Source: an uncultured Carboxylicivirga sp. (GTDB lineage: Bacteria; Bacteroidota; Bacteroidia; Bacteroidales; Marinilabiliaceae). From it: a DNA stretch of 64,000 bases. The notes beneath the pieces were generated by a model, which saw only the letters and a list, made by a program, of their open reading frames with translations, was not told where the DNA came from and did not search any database. Both the position numbers and the translations under genes were made by a program. Numbering within the stretch: the stretch's first letter is position 1; each line of letters begins with the position of its first letter. Below are positions 26,254-34,257 of the stretch, one piece after another. The DNA lies in contig NZ_OY771430.1 in assembly GCF_963674565.1 (NCBI RefSeq), positions 5,146,001 to 5,210,000 of the forward strand, given 5' to 3'.

Positions 26254-27967
26254 GTGTCTTCTCCTGTGTTTCTAAAATAGAGTTAAGCAACGAGTCAGTG
26301 TAAGAAGCATTTTCTCCCAATAAGAAAGCTATCTTTTGAACAGTCTCCATGTTTTTATTAATCACTTCTCGGGTTCGTTTCTCAATGATATCTTTCTGAA
26401 ACTCGGGTTGAGCTATGCCCTGAATAATGCCTGTAACCAGTTTGTGTTTCTGAATATTGAAAATGGATAACTGAAGTCGTTTATTGTTTTCAGTTATTGG
26501 TATTTCAAAATATTCTTTGCCGGTAAGCAATGCTGTTTTAAACAAAGTTGCAAAAGAACCTATCTTGTCGATGTGAGCCCCTTTCATTCCCGGATTGGCA
26601 TCGTAACACAGTTGAATATCTTCACCTAACAAACGAGCACATGCAGCATTCATCTCAACCACTTTGTATTCATCATCAAGAACAATAACACCTGAGGGTA
26701 TTTTCTGAAGTAAGATAGTGGCTTTATGATGTGCTACTTTTCGCATGTGAGATACACACATGTCAGATTCTGCATGTTTCAAAAGCATGGCTTTGGCAAA
26801 ATCGCGACAACAGTCGTAACCACAACCGCCACAATTCAGTTCATCACTGATTTCAGTCTTACCAATAGTATGTAAAGCTTCCTTTATTTTGGATTCGCTA
26901 AACGTTCTTTTGTCAATGGATTTAATGTTGAAGAAGTCGCGCTCAATATTAAATGTTCCTTCCCCAACATTGGGTGTAACATCTTCATTAACTCTTTTAC
27001 GACATATGTTTCTTAAAGCTAACTGGTTTTTAATCGATATTTTTTGCTCCGACATACCTGGGCCATTAATGCAACCGGTCTCGCATGCGAGAAGTTCCAG
27101 GAATACAACACCTTCATTGGATTCTGTGTCAAGATTATCCAATATGTTTCTGATGTTTTTAAGTCCGCTGAAACACATGTATTCAGCTTTAATAACAGGT
27201 TCATCTTTATTAATGGTTTCAATCATGCCACCATCAATGGGGTAAATAGTTCCGTGTTGAGCCTTATGTGGGATAAATAATTCTTCATCTGATACATGTT
27301 GATCGCTTAAAGAAATCTTTTCCCGCTCTAACCAATTGTTTAGTTCCTTAAAAGTTAGTGCAATGTCAACACATTGGGAAGCCGAGTCTGCCTCTGATTT
27401 CTTACCGATACAGGGGCCAATAAATACAACACCTATATCATTCCCATACCATTTTCTGAGTTGCTTTGCATGTGTTAGCATTGGCGACATAAATGGAGTA
27501 ATCGCCAAAGTGTGCTGTGGGTAATATTTTCTAACTAATTCAACAACTACAGGGCAGGCAGATGAGATATATGTTCCTGACTGCCGGAAATTTAAAAATT
27601 GATGTACCTGTTTGGAAACTTCCTGAGCACCTAACGCTGTTTCTGAAATGCCCGTGAAACCTAATTTTTTCAATGCCAGAATAAGAGAATCAGCCTTGTT
27701 GCCATATTCAGCTATAAACGAAGGCGCCAATGATACATATACCTCTTTTTTGTTTTTAATTAAAAGTTTTGTGCGGGCTAAACCATCTCTTACTTTTTTT
27801 GCATTTGAAGGGCAGATGGAAACACACTTCCCACAATATACACACATAGAATCAATTACAGAAGCTTTGTTATCTGTAACTTTAATTGCCTTGTTCGGAC
27901 ATTCTCTTACACACTTATAACAGTCCTTGCAATCATTTGTCTCTGTATAGATGGGTTGTAAATTCAT
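26243..27967 (-). CDS. hydS: HydS-like putative sensory [FeFe]-hydrogenase with Fe-S and PAS domains (group C type)
   Basis: 574 residues, first gene of the operon. Two 4Fe-4S motifs are at the N-terminus (CKDCYKCVRECP at 13-23; CVYCGKCVSICP at 42-52). The H-cluster domain follows: L1 SSACP (135-139; Ala137 in place of the proton-relay Cys, ligand Cys138), L2 GPCIGKKSEA (Cys186), L3 ACETGCINGPG (Cys295, Cys299). An extra Fe-S module, CGGCGYDCC with a later Cys404 (379-404), precedes a PAS domain (about 415-520) and a short helical tail. The same order and the same Cys loss are known for sensory HydS proteins such as that of Thermotoga maritima. It probably senses H2 or redox state and signals through the coupled phosphatase. 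Confidence 0.88.
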   Translation of the reverse strand: MNLQPIYTETNDCKDCYKCVRECPNKAIKVTDNKASVIDSMCVYCGKCVSICPSNAKKVRDGLARTKLLIKNKKEVYVSLAPSFIAEYGNKADSLILALKKLGFTGISETALGAQEVSKQVHQFLNFRQSGTYISSACPVVVELVRKYYPQHTLAITPFMSPMLTHAKQLRKWYGNDIGVVFIGPCIGKKSEADSASQCVDIALTFKELNNWLEREKISLSDQHVSDEELFIPHKAQHGTIYPIDGGMIETINKDEPVIKAEYMCFSGLKNIRNILDNLDTESNEGVVFLELLACETGCINGPGMSEQKISIKNQLALRNICRKRVNEDVTPNVGEGTFNIERDFFNIKSIDKRTFSESKIKEALHTIGKTEISDELNCGGCGYDCCRDFAKAMLLKHAESDMCVSHMRKVAHHKATILLQKIPSGVIVLDDEYKVVEMNAACARLLGEDIQLCYDANPGMKGAHIDKIGSFATLFKTALLTGKEYFEIPITENNKRLQLSIFNIQKHKLVTGIIQGIAQPEFQKDIIEKRTREVINKNMETVQKIAFLLGENASYTDSLLNSILETQEKTHAE

Positions 27968-28004
27968 GGCTGTATTAGCTCTGATTATTCATTTGCTGAA
28001 GTAA

Positions 28005-28021
28005 TAGCTAAAGCTGTGCCG
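28005..28021 (-). promoter_or_regulatory. Sigma54 (-24/-12) promoter of the hydrogenase operon
   Basis: On the minus strand the bases read C-GGCAC-A-GCTT-TAGC-TA. Against the consensus (T)GGCAC-R-N4-TTGC(A/T), only the base before GG and one T of TTGC differ. GG (28020-28019) and GC (28008-28007) are separated by exactly 10 bases. The expected start of transcription is near 27995, giving a leader of about 28 bases before the hydS ATG. The sigma54 activator gene is directly upstream. Confidence 0.72.
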
Positions 28022-28095
28022 ATGATTGTAAGATTCAGTAATACAGGTGGATATATGCTATATTTAGAAGTGTTGCTTCAATATTTGACGGCATA

Positions 28096-28112
28096 TGTCC
28101 TAATATAGGACG
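28096..28112. promoter_or_regulatory. Enhancer-like site 1 upstream of the hydrogenase operon
   Basis: TGTCCTAATATAGGACG contains a perfect palindrome, GTCCTA-ATA-TAGGAC (28097-28111). It lies about 84 bp upstream of the -24 element, within the usual range for binding sites of sigma54 activators. A 14/17 match is found at 28147-28163. Confidence 0.6.
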
Positions 28113-28146
28113 ATTTATGTAATAATGTTGTAATAAAATAAGACAG

Positions 28147-28163
28147 TGTTATAGTATAGGACG
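28147..28163. promoter_or_regulatory. Enhancer-like site 2 upstream of the hydrogenase operon
   Basis: TGTTATAGTATAGGACG matches site 1 (28096-28112) at 14 of 17 bases and shares the half-site TATAGGACG. The two sites are 51 bp apart, close to five helical turns. This site overlaps the stop codon of the upstream activator gene. Confidence 0.55.
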
Positions 28164-29930
28164 TTCTTTAATCAAAGGAATATCATATGATTTGGCTTTT
28201 AGGTAGAGGGTATTTCTACTAATACCAAGTGATTCAGCGGATTTAGTAACGTTATAATTAAAATGTATAAGCGTGTTGATGATTAGTTGTCGTTCTATAT
28301 CCTTTACTGTTCCTAATTGAGACACAACAGATTCTGTTCTTAATGTTGGCTCAGTTCTTTTCGCTTTCTTCTGTTTTAAAGTAAGTTGATCAAATTCGAT
28401 GTTTCCATCAAGATTTACGTATTGTTCAATTGCGTTTTCCAGTTCCCTAATGTTTCCAGGCCAGTCGTAGTTTAGAAATTGTTGAAGCGTTGAGTACTTT
28501 AATGCTGGAGCTTCTTTCTGAAGGTGAACAGATTTCTTAGTCAGGAAAAAACGTATTAATGATGGCAGATCTTCCATCCTTTCCTTTAGTGAAGGAATTC
28601 GTAATGGTATAACACTGAGCCTGTAGTACAAGTCTAACCGGAAACGTCCTTCTTCCACTTCTTTCTTTAGATTTCTATTAGTTGCAGCGATAATTCGAAC
28701 ATCAACAGGAATATTTTTATTACCTCCAACACGAGTAATAGCATTTTCCTGTATGGCTCTCAAAAGCTTCACCTGAAGTTCAGGTTTCATATCTCCAATT
28801 TCATCCAGAAAAAGAGTCCCACCGTTGGCTAATTCGAATTTACCCGGATGACCACCTTTTTTAGCACCGGTAAACGCACCGGTATCATATCCGAAAAGTT
28901 CAGTTTCGATGAGGTTTTCACTGATAGCTGCACAGTTGATTGCAACAAATCCGTGATCCTTACGACTGCTGGCATTGTGCATACTTTGTGCAAATACTTC
29001 TTTTCCGGTTCCGCTTTCAGCTTCTATTAAAACTGTTGATGGACTATCCGCAATATTCTGTGCGTAATCGACCAGTTTGCGCATAACCTGACTCTTGGCT
29101 ATAATGTCATTAAAGGTATAATGAGCCTGCATTCCGGTGTATTTATTTATCAAATTGTAAACATTTTCGAGTTTACGCATGGTAAATACCAATCCGATTA
29201 ACTTGGATTGAGCCTGATTTAAAATAGGACTAACAGTAATATTGTATTTTACAATGCCATCAGATGTGTTTACCGGAACTTCTTCATTTACATATTTTTC
29301 ACCCGAACTGATTGTTTTATAAATGATTTTCCATTGGGAGATAATCTTATCAATCGGAATTTTAAGCAATTCTCGGCGTCTGATGTTAATCCATCGGCAA
29401 GCCAGATCATTTGCATAAAGAATCTCTCCATTGGTATTTACCGAAAAAATACCAACCCTAAGTGCATTCATCATGGCAAATGTGTACTGATTGGTATCCT
29501 CCATTTTTTGCTGCATAGTGGCATCATGGAATTCAGCATGTATAGCTTTTTCAATTGCAGCACTTGCAAAGTTTAGCCAGGGAAAGTCTATATCAATAGA
29601 TGAGATAAGGTAAACACTGTAAGGAACTTCATAATCCTGATGATGACAATTGATAATATTATATGCCGAAGAAATAGTGGTAACAATTCCTTTGTGGCGA
29701 TTGGCATCACTCCATACAATCTTCTGTTCAAAATGATTCCAGTTTTTGCCTTTAAGTAATGATAAATCAGAATTTTTCTGACTTGAGTAGGATGCTACAA
29801 TCAGATTTTGTTTATCAACAGCAACAATATAAAAGAAAGTATCTTTCATACTACCGGCAAAATCATCTAAAACCTGTTGCAATAGTTGTAAACTACTCTG
29901 GTGATGATTATTCTGATTTTGTTCTGGCAT
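28149..29930 (-). CDS. PAS-domain sigma54 enhancer-binding protein, likely activator of the hydrogenase operon
   Basis: 593 residues. An N-terminal sensory region without a receiver domain (about 1-145) is followed by a PAS domain (about 150-260; MNALRVGIFSVNTNGEILYA). The AAA+ domain (about 280-505) has Walker A EAESGTGKE, sigma54-contact loop GAFTGA and Walker B GTLFLDEIGD. A Fis-type helix-turn-helix ends the protein (NVTKSAESLGISRNTLYLKA). It lies on the same strand immediately upstream of hydS, and a sigma54 promoter with two enhancer-like sites lies in the gap between. Lacking a receiver, it is probably controlled by a ligand, redox cofactor or protein contact rather than by a histidine kinase. 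Confidence 0.9.
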   Translation of the reverse strand: MPEQNQNNHHQSSLQLLQQVLDDFAGSMKDTFFYIVAVDKQNLIVASYSSQKNSDLSLLKGKNWNHFEQKIVWSDANRHKGIVTTISSAYNIINCHHQDYEVPYSVYLISSIDIDFPWLNFASAAIEKAIHAEFHDATMQQKMEDTNQYTFAMMNALRVGIFSVNTNGEILYANDLACRWINIRRRELLKIPIDKIISQWKIIYKTISSGEKYVNEEVPVNTSDGIVKYNITVSPILNQAQSKLIGLVFTMRKLENVYNLINKYTGMQAHYTFNDIIAKSQVMRKLVDYAQNIADSPSTVLIEAESGTGKEVFAQSMHNASSRKDHGFVAINCAAISENLIETELFGYDTGAFTGAKKGGHPGKFELANGGTLFLDEIGDMKPELQVKLLRAIQENAITRVGGNKNIPVDVRIIAATNRNLKKEVEEGRFRLDLYYRLSVIPLRIPSLKERMEDLPSLIRFFLTKKSVHLQKEAPALKYSTLQQFLNYDWPGNIRELENAIEQYVNLDGNIEFDQLTLKQKKAKRTEPTLRTESVVSQLGTVKDIERQLIINTLIHFNYNVTKSAESLGISRNTLYLKAKSYDIPLIKERPIL

Positions 29931-29988
29931 ATTTTGCTGGATATATTATACAAAAGTAAGTTTTTTTCAAAAATGCCCTAGTCAATTA

Positions 29989-30002
29989 CGCCCATATGGG
30001 CG
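29989..30002. promoter_or_regulatory. 14-bp palindrome between the sigma54 activator and tonB paralogue 1
   Basis: CGCCCATATGGGCG is a perfect 14-bp palindrome, GC-rich in AT-rich surroundings. It lies 58 bp upstream of the activator start on one side and 238 bp upstream of tonB paralogue 1 on the other. A related palindrome, CGCCCTGTAGGGCG, occurs at 31131-31144 before tonB paralogue 2. The rest of 29931-30240 shows no gene. Confidence 0.5.
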
Positions 30003-30240
30003 GGTTTATTAATACAATCTTAAATAAAGTTTTTCTCTTGATTAAATGGTTGATGTGATTTAAGTTCCACATATACAGTTGTTAGTAATCTGGATATTAG
30101 TCTCGCCGAGATTGATTTTTTTTACTGGTATGCCTCTTGTTATTGATGTAATCAAATGCATCATTCGTTTGGGATTATACCAGGAAGTGATCTTAGTATT
30201 ACGCAGATGATGCCAATATGAACCTTTAAATCATTTGCCT

Positions 30241-30924
30241 ATGGAAGTAAAAAAAAGTAAAAAAGCAGACCTAGAACGGAAAAGAGCCATGTTCTTTCAG
30301 ATAGGTTTGATTGTCACTTTGGGTGTTGTATTTGTAGCATTTGAATGGACAACAACCGATATGGCAGCTGGTAATTCGTCATGGGTGGAAGAAGAGATTG
30401 TAGAAGAGGAAGCTCCTCCAATCACCCGGCAGGAAGAGGTCAAACCTCCGCCACCTCCACCTCCGCCACAAATGTCAGATATTATTGAAATAGTTGATAA
30501 TGATGTGGAATTAGATGAAGAACTGGTTATCGAAGATACTGATGTTGATGAAGATTTTGAAGTTGACATGAGTAAGTTCGAAACACAGGAAGAAGAATCC
30601 GGTGATCCTTTACCATTCTTCATTCTGGAAGATAAACCCGAATTTCCAGGTGGTGAAAAAGCCTTATTAAAGTATCTGTCTACAAATGTTAGATACCCGG
30701 TTATTTGCCAGGAAAATGGGATTCAGGGGATGGTTTTAGTCTCCTTTATTATTGATGAAACGGGACAGGTTACCAATGTTGCTGCAACGCGGGCTCAAGA
30801 TGCCAACTTAGAAAGAGAAGCCGTAAGAGTAGTAAAATCAATGCCAAAGTGGAAACCTGGAAAACAAAGAGGGCGTGCTGTTAAAGTATCATACAGTGTA
30901 CCCGTGCGTTTCAGATTACAATAA
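30241..30924 (+). CDS. TonB-family energy transducer, paralogue 1
   Basis: 227 residues from the ATG at 30241; an in-frame TTG at 30235 is less likely. It has one N-terminal TM helix (about 20-40; FFQIGLIVTLGVVFVAFEW), an acidic periplasmic stretch with eight consecutive prolines (about 74-81), and a C-terminal TonB domain (about 130-227; FPGGEKALLKYLSTNVRYPV to VKVSYSVPVRFRLQ). It passes proton-motive energy from an ExbB/ExbD motor to TonB-dependent receptors such as the SusC proteins here. No exbB or exbD lies beside it. A close paralogue follows at 31328. Confidence 0.92.
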   Translation: MEVKKSKKADLERKRAMFFQIGLIVTLGVVFVAFEWTTTDMAAGNSSWVEEEIVEEEAPPITRQEEVKPPPPPPPPQMSDIIEIVDNDVELDEELVIEDTDVDEDFEVDMSKFETQEEESGDPLPFFILEDKPEFPGGEKALLKYLSTNVRYPVICQENGIQGMVLVSFIIDETGQVTNVAATRAQDANLEREAVRVVKSMPKWKPGKQRGRAVKVSYSVPVRFRLQ

Positions 30925-30995
30925 TTAATAAAGTTTATTACTGTTGTTCCTTAATTTTTCAATGAGATAACGATCTCGTTCTTTTCACTAAAATT

Positions 30996-31068
30996 AAAGC
31001 CGGTCTGTCCTGAATGACCCTGCAAACTTCCGATTACACGAATCGATCAATCAGGACGGCCCGGCTTT
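30996..31068 (+). ncRNA. Long-stem hairpin, possible structured RNA or terminator
   Basis: An 18-base arm at 30996-31013 (AAAGCCGGTCTGTCCTGA) pairs with 31051-31068 (TCAGGACGGCCCGGCTTT) at 16 of 18 positions. The 37-base loop holds a small inner stem (CGATT / AATCG). A run of seven T lies shortly after (about 31077-31083), so it may end the tonB1 transcript or be a small RNA. Confidence 0.4.
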
Positions 31069-31130
31069 AGTTATGCCTTTTTTTCTGATGGGCGGTTTTA
31101 TACAATTAGTCTAAAATGAGGTGCTAAAAA

Positions 31131-31144
31131 CGCCCTGTAGGGCG
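31131..31144. promoter_or_regulatory. 14-bp palindrome upstream of tonB paralogue 2
   Basis: CGCCCTGTAGGGCG has 6-base arms around a GT centre. It is the second copy of the CGCCC-N4-GGGCG pattern also seen at 29989-30002, and lies 183 bp before the ATG of paralogue 2. Confidence 0.45.
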
Positions 31145-31327
31145 AGACTAAATACCATAAAAACGAAACAGATTTTTAGTTGTAAAAATTATCAAAAGAT
31201 ATAAGTGGTAGATATTCAATGGTTAGTGAATTTTTCATGGCGGTTTTTAACAGGAGACATGTTTTTGGTACAACCATTGATTTTAGAAAGGCAAGTAACA
31301 TTTTATTAACTATTAAACCTTCACGTC

Positions 31328-32005
31328 ATGAAAGCAAAAAAATATAAACACGCCGACTTAGAACGCAAACGTTCCGTTTTTTTTCAAATAGGTTTAATTG
31401 TTGCTTTAGCCGCTTCTTTGGCAGCATTTGAATGGACATCAGAGGATGTTACAGTACCAATTACCTATGAAGGAGCTGATCCGTACGAAGTAGATTTGAT
31501 CTTACCTGAACCAGTAAAATTGGAAGAGAAGAAACCTGAACCCATAAAAAAGCAGGAAATATTAGCTCCAATAATTGAACTGACAACAGATGATGATCCA
31601 AATGCGGGAGAGGTAAATTTTATTTCAGAAAATATTGTTGATGTACCATTTGAAATTCCTGAATTACCATCAGAACCCGAAGATAACTCAGTTCATATTA
31701 TTGTAGAAAGAATGCCTGAGCCTGCAGGGGGTATGGAAGGATTAATGAAATACTTTGCCGAAAGTATAAGGTATCCGGTAATATGTGCCGAGATGGGAAT
31801 TCAAGGAAGAGTATATGTTGCATTTGTTGTTGACAAAGATGGTAGCATTACTGATGTGAAAATTATGCGCAGCCCGGATGCTAATCTGTCAAAAGAGGCA
31901 GTAAGAGTTGTTAGCAGTATGCCTAAGTGGACTCCTGGAAGACAAGGTGGTAAACCAGTCAGAGTTTCTTATACAGTTCCTGTAAACTTTAAATTGCAAA
32001 AATAG
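31328..32005 (+). CDS. TonB-family energy transducer, paralogue 2
   Basis: 225 residues with the same layout as paralogue 1. Both share the N-terminal HADLERKRS/KADLERKRA motif and the FFQIGLIVxL membrane helix. The C-terminal TonB domain (about 130-225) contains MKYFAESIRYPVICAEMGIQ and MPKWTPGRQGGKPVRVSYTV. The linker lacks the polyproline run and is shorter in Asp/Glu, so the two proteins may span different distances or serve different receptors. It arose by tandem duplication. Confidence 0.92.
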   Translation: MKAKKYKHADLERKRSVFFQIGLIVALAASLAAFEWTSEDVTVPITYEGADPYEVDLILPEPVKLEEKKPEPIKKQEILAPIIELTTDDDPNAGEVNFISENIVDVPFEIPELPSEPEDNSVHIIVERMPEPAGGMEGLMKYFAESIRYPVICAEMGIQGRVYVAFVVDKDGSITDVKIMRSPDANLSKEAVRVVSSMPKWTPGRQGGKPVRVSYTVPVNFKLQK

Positions 32006-32043
32006 ATCTTCTTCAATAGCTACCCCTTAACCTATATATAATC

Positions 32044-32130
32044 AAGTACCGTGCAAGGTCAATTAAGTTTATTAATAATCCGTGCCTAAAGTGATAGCAA
32101 CACACAAAAAGGATGCCTTGTACGGTACTT
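32044..32130 (+). ncRNA. Long-range hairpin before the DUF4837 gene
   Basis: Arms AAGTACCGTGCAAGG (32044-32058) and CCTTGTACGGTACTT (32116-32130) pair over 15 bases with a single G-T wobble. They enclose a 57-base loop and are followed by TT and A. This covers most of the gap between tonB paralogue 2 and the next ATG at 32145. It could be a terminator, a leader structure or a small RNA. Confidence 0.4.
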
Positions 32131-32144
32131 TTAAATCTTAAGTC

Positions 32145-33158
32145 ATGCGTAATTATCTTTCAAAATCCAATCTTATTCTTCTTTCTGCTGCCATTGTTTT
32201 ATCATTGGTTTTTATAGCAGTATCATGCAATACTACAGTTAATGATATCAAACCTCGTCCACTTGGTTCACCTGGCGAAGTACTTTTAGTTATAGATGAC
32301 GACAACTGGAATACAAATCTGGGAGATACTCTGCGTAATTTGTTCTCTGATGATTTTCCAGCCTTGCCGCAGATTGAAACAATGTTTAAAAAAACCAGAA
32401 TTAATTTTGCTGATTTTCAACGCCATTTTCGAACTTATAGAAATATATTATTCGTATCAGTTAGACCTAGCGCTTCATCCAATAGAGTAGAGTTCAGGAA
32501 AAATGAGTGGGCTTTAAATCAGCAGGTAGCAGAAGTTATTGCAAAAGATCCTAAAGAGTTGGAGGAGTTAATTGTTCAGAAATGGCCTAAAATAAAAAGC
32601 TTCTTTTATAATGGCGACATTGATGCCCTTGTTAAATCGTACAATTTAGTTTACGAACCTGCAGTGGTAAATCTTGTAAAACAGGAATATCCATTTAGTC
32701 TGTACTTTCCTAAAGGGTACAATTTAAAAAAGAAGGATAATAATTTTACCTGGATTGTAAATGATAGGATTGATAGTCATCTGGGTGTTTTTGTGTTTCA
32801 ATTTTCGCTTGATTCAATTGAAAATACAGATGCAAGGTCTTTGTTGGAATTGAGAAATAAGATATTGTTTGAACAAGTACCCGGAGAATATCCTGGTTCT
32901 TATATGACCACAGAAGAACATTTTCCGGTTGTTGTAAATAAAAGCAAGTTTGCCGGACGAAAATGGACTGAGTTAAGAGGCTTATGGAAAGTTGAAGGTG
33001 ACTTTATGGGTGGTCCTTTTGTTGATTACTTTTATGCCGATTTTGAAAACAATCAGTTAATTATGCTTGAAGGATATGTGTATGCTCCATCGAAACCAAA
33101 TAAAGCAGGTTTTGTAAGAGAAGTAGAAGCCGTATTGAAAACTTTTATGCCGGTTTAA
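32145..33158 (+). CDS. DUF4837-family lipoprotein
   Basis: 337 residues with a lipoprotein signal (IAVSC, Cys28). After it, LGSPGEVLLVIDDDNWNTNL and then LFSDDFPALPQIETMF are characteristic of the Bacteroidota family DUF4837. The C-terminal half has ELRGLWKVEGDFMGGPFVDY. The function of the family is not known. The gene stands between the tonB paralogues and a TPR protein and is probably a periplasmic or outer-membrane lipoprotein. Assignment is from recalled family sequence. Confidence 0.8.
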   Translation: MRNYLSKSNLILLSAAIVLSLVFIAVSCNTTVNDIKPRPLGSPGEVLLVIDDDNWNTNLGDTLRNLFSDDFPALPQIETMFKKTRINFADFQRHFRTYRNILFVSVRPSASSNRVEFRKNEWALNQQVAEVIAKDPKELEELIVQKWPKIKSFFYNGDIDALVKSYNLVYEPAVVNLVKQEYPFSLYFPKGYNLKKKDNNFTWIVNDRIDSHLGVFVFQFSLDSIENTDARSLLELRNKILFEQVPGEYPGSYMTTEEHFPVVVNKSKFAGRKWTELRGLWKVEGDFMGGPFVDYFYADFENNQLIMLEGYVYAPSKPNKAGFVREVEAVLKTFMPV

Positions 33159-33240
33159 ATCATAAATACGGGTTGTTAAAGTTTCTTAATCTTCTGGTCT
33201 GGACATTGAAATAATTAATAGAAAGACATATACTTACAGC

Positions 33241-34257
33241 ATGAAAAGGATTCTTTTAGTTGTTCTATGTCAGTTGACATTCTGGTCTGGATTTGCGCAG
33301 AATGATGAAGTTGAGAAGTTGATTGATCAGGGTGTGGCATTACAAAATCATGGTTTGTATCATGATGCTATCAGTAAGTATAATCAGGCTTTAGCAAAAG
33401 ATAAAAATAATCTGAGAGCTCAATATGAAATGTCTTATTCTCATCTTGAATTAGAAAACTATGAGAAAGCCATCTATTATAGTTTTGAAGTAGTCAGAAA
33501 AAAATCGGCGCATTACCTTGATGCATGTATGGTTTATGGAGCTGCCCTTGATTACAGCGGAAAAACCAAAGGAGCAATAAGATTCTATAAAAAGGTTGTT
33601 AGTGAATATCCCAACGAGTATCTTTTATATTATAATCTTGGGTTGAGTTATTACAAAAATAACGAAACAGAAGAAGCTGAAAAATGTGTTGAGAAGGCAA
33701 TTCAGCTTAATAAGTTGCACATGAGCAGTCATCTTCTTCTTTCATCAATAATGCAGGCAAAAGGTGAAAGGCTGAAAAGTATGTTGCCTTTGTATTATTT
33801 CCTTTTATTTGAGCAGGATAGTAAAAGAAGCGTTGATGCCTATAACCAACTGCAAAACCTTTGGACACTATCAGCAATTCATAAAGGTAGCACTGTTGCT
33901 ATTTCTGTTGGGTTGAATCCATCGAAGGCAGGCATGTCTGCTTTGGAATTAGGTGTAGGAACGATTGCAGCGAGCTATTTAATGGATGAAGAAAATCTGG
34001 ATTCAGAACCATATATGAAAATGGCAGAACAAACTCAGGATTTGTTTACCTTAATGAAAGAAGTGGAAGTTACAGATCTGGATTTTTTTGCGTTAACTTA
34101 TATTGATTTCTTTAATATGCTAACCACAAATGAACATGAATATGTTTATTCTTATTACATAAGCAATTGCGCATACAAAGAAAAAGTACTGGCTTGGTTA
34201 ACTGAGAATAATGGTGATTTCTCGAAATTCATGGAATGGATGGAGCTGCAGCAATAA
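33241..34257 (+). CDS. Secreted TPR-repeat protein
   Basis: 338 residues with a cleavable signal peptide ending at SGFAQ (about residue 20). At least four TPR units follow (ALQNHGLYHDAISKYNQALA, LENYEKAIYYSFEV, GKTKGAIRFYKKVVSEYPNE, NETEEAEKCVEKAIQLNK). The second half (about 200-338) is helical without recognisable repeats. It is probably a periplasmic scaffold or adaptor. No catalytic motif is seen, and the 82-base gap to the DUF4837 gene leaves an operon link open. Confidence 0.8.
   Translation: MKRILLVVLCQLTFWSGFAQNDEVEKLIDQGVALQNHGLYHDAISKYNQALAKDKNNLRAQYEMSYSHLELENYEKAIYYSFEVVRKKSAHYLDACMVYGAALDYSGKTKGAIRFYKKVVSEYPNEYLLYYNLGLSYYKNNETEEAEKCVEKAIQLNKLHMSSHLLLSSIMQAKGERLKSMLPLYYFLLFEQDSKRSVDAYNQLQNLWTLSAIHKGSTVAISVGLNPSKAGMSALELGVGTIAASYLMDEENLDSEPYMKMAEQTQDLFTLMKEVEVTDLDFFALTYIDFFNMLTTNEHEYVYSYYISNCAYKEKVLAWLTENNGDFSKFMEWMELQQ

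Larger units (their letters stand above)
30925..31327 (+). other. Non-coding region between the two tonB paralogues
   Basis: It contains a long-loop hairpin (30996-31068) and a 14-bp palindrome (31131-31144). The stretch from 31090 (GGGCGGTTTTATACAATTAG) resembles that from 29998 upstream of paralogue 1 (GGGCGGGTTTATTAATACAA). This suggests that the tonB duplication carried its upstream region along. No gene was seen. Confidence 0.5.

Noticed and set aside
26889..27245. 118-codon plus-strand frame opposite hydS (also 24065-24391 opposite the group-B-like hydrogenase)
   Set aside because: Antisense shadows of strongly conserved hydrogenase coding sequence.
27968..28148. Rex-binding site (TTGTGAA-type) at the hydrogenase promoter, since rex is in the window
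   Set aside because: No such inverted repeat was found; the palindromes present have a different sequence.
30297..30623. 108-codon minus-strand frame opposite tonB paralogue 1
   Set aside because: Runs of Ser, Thr and Gly are the mirror of the acidic and proline-rich linker codons; no independent support.
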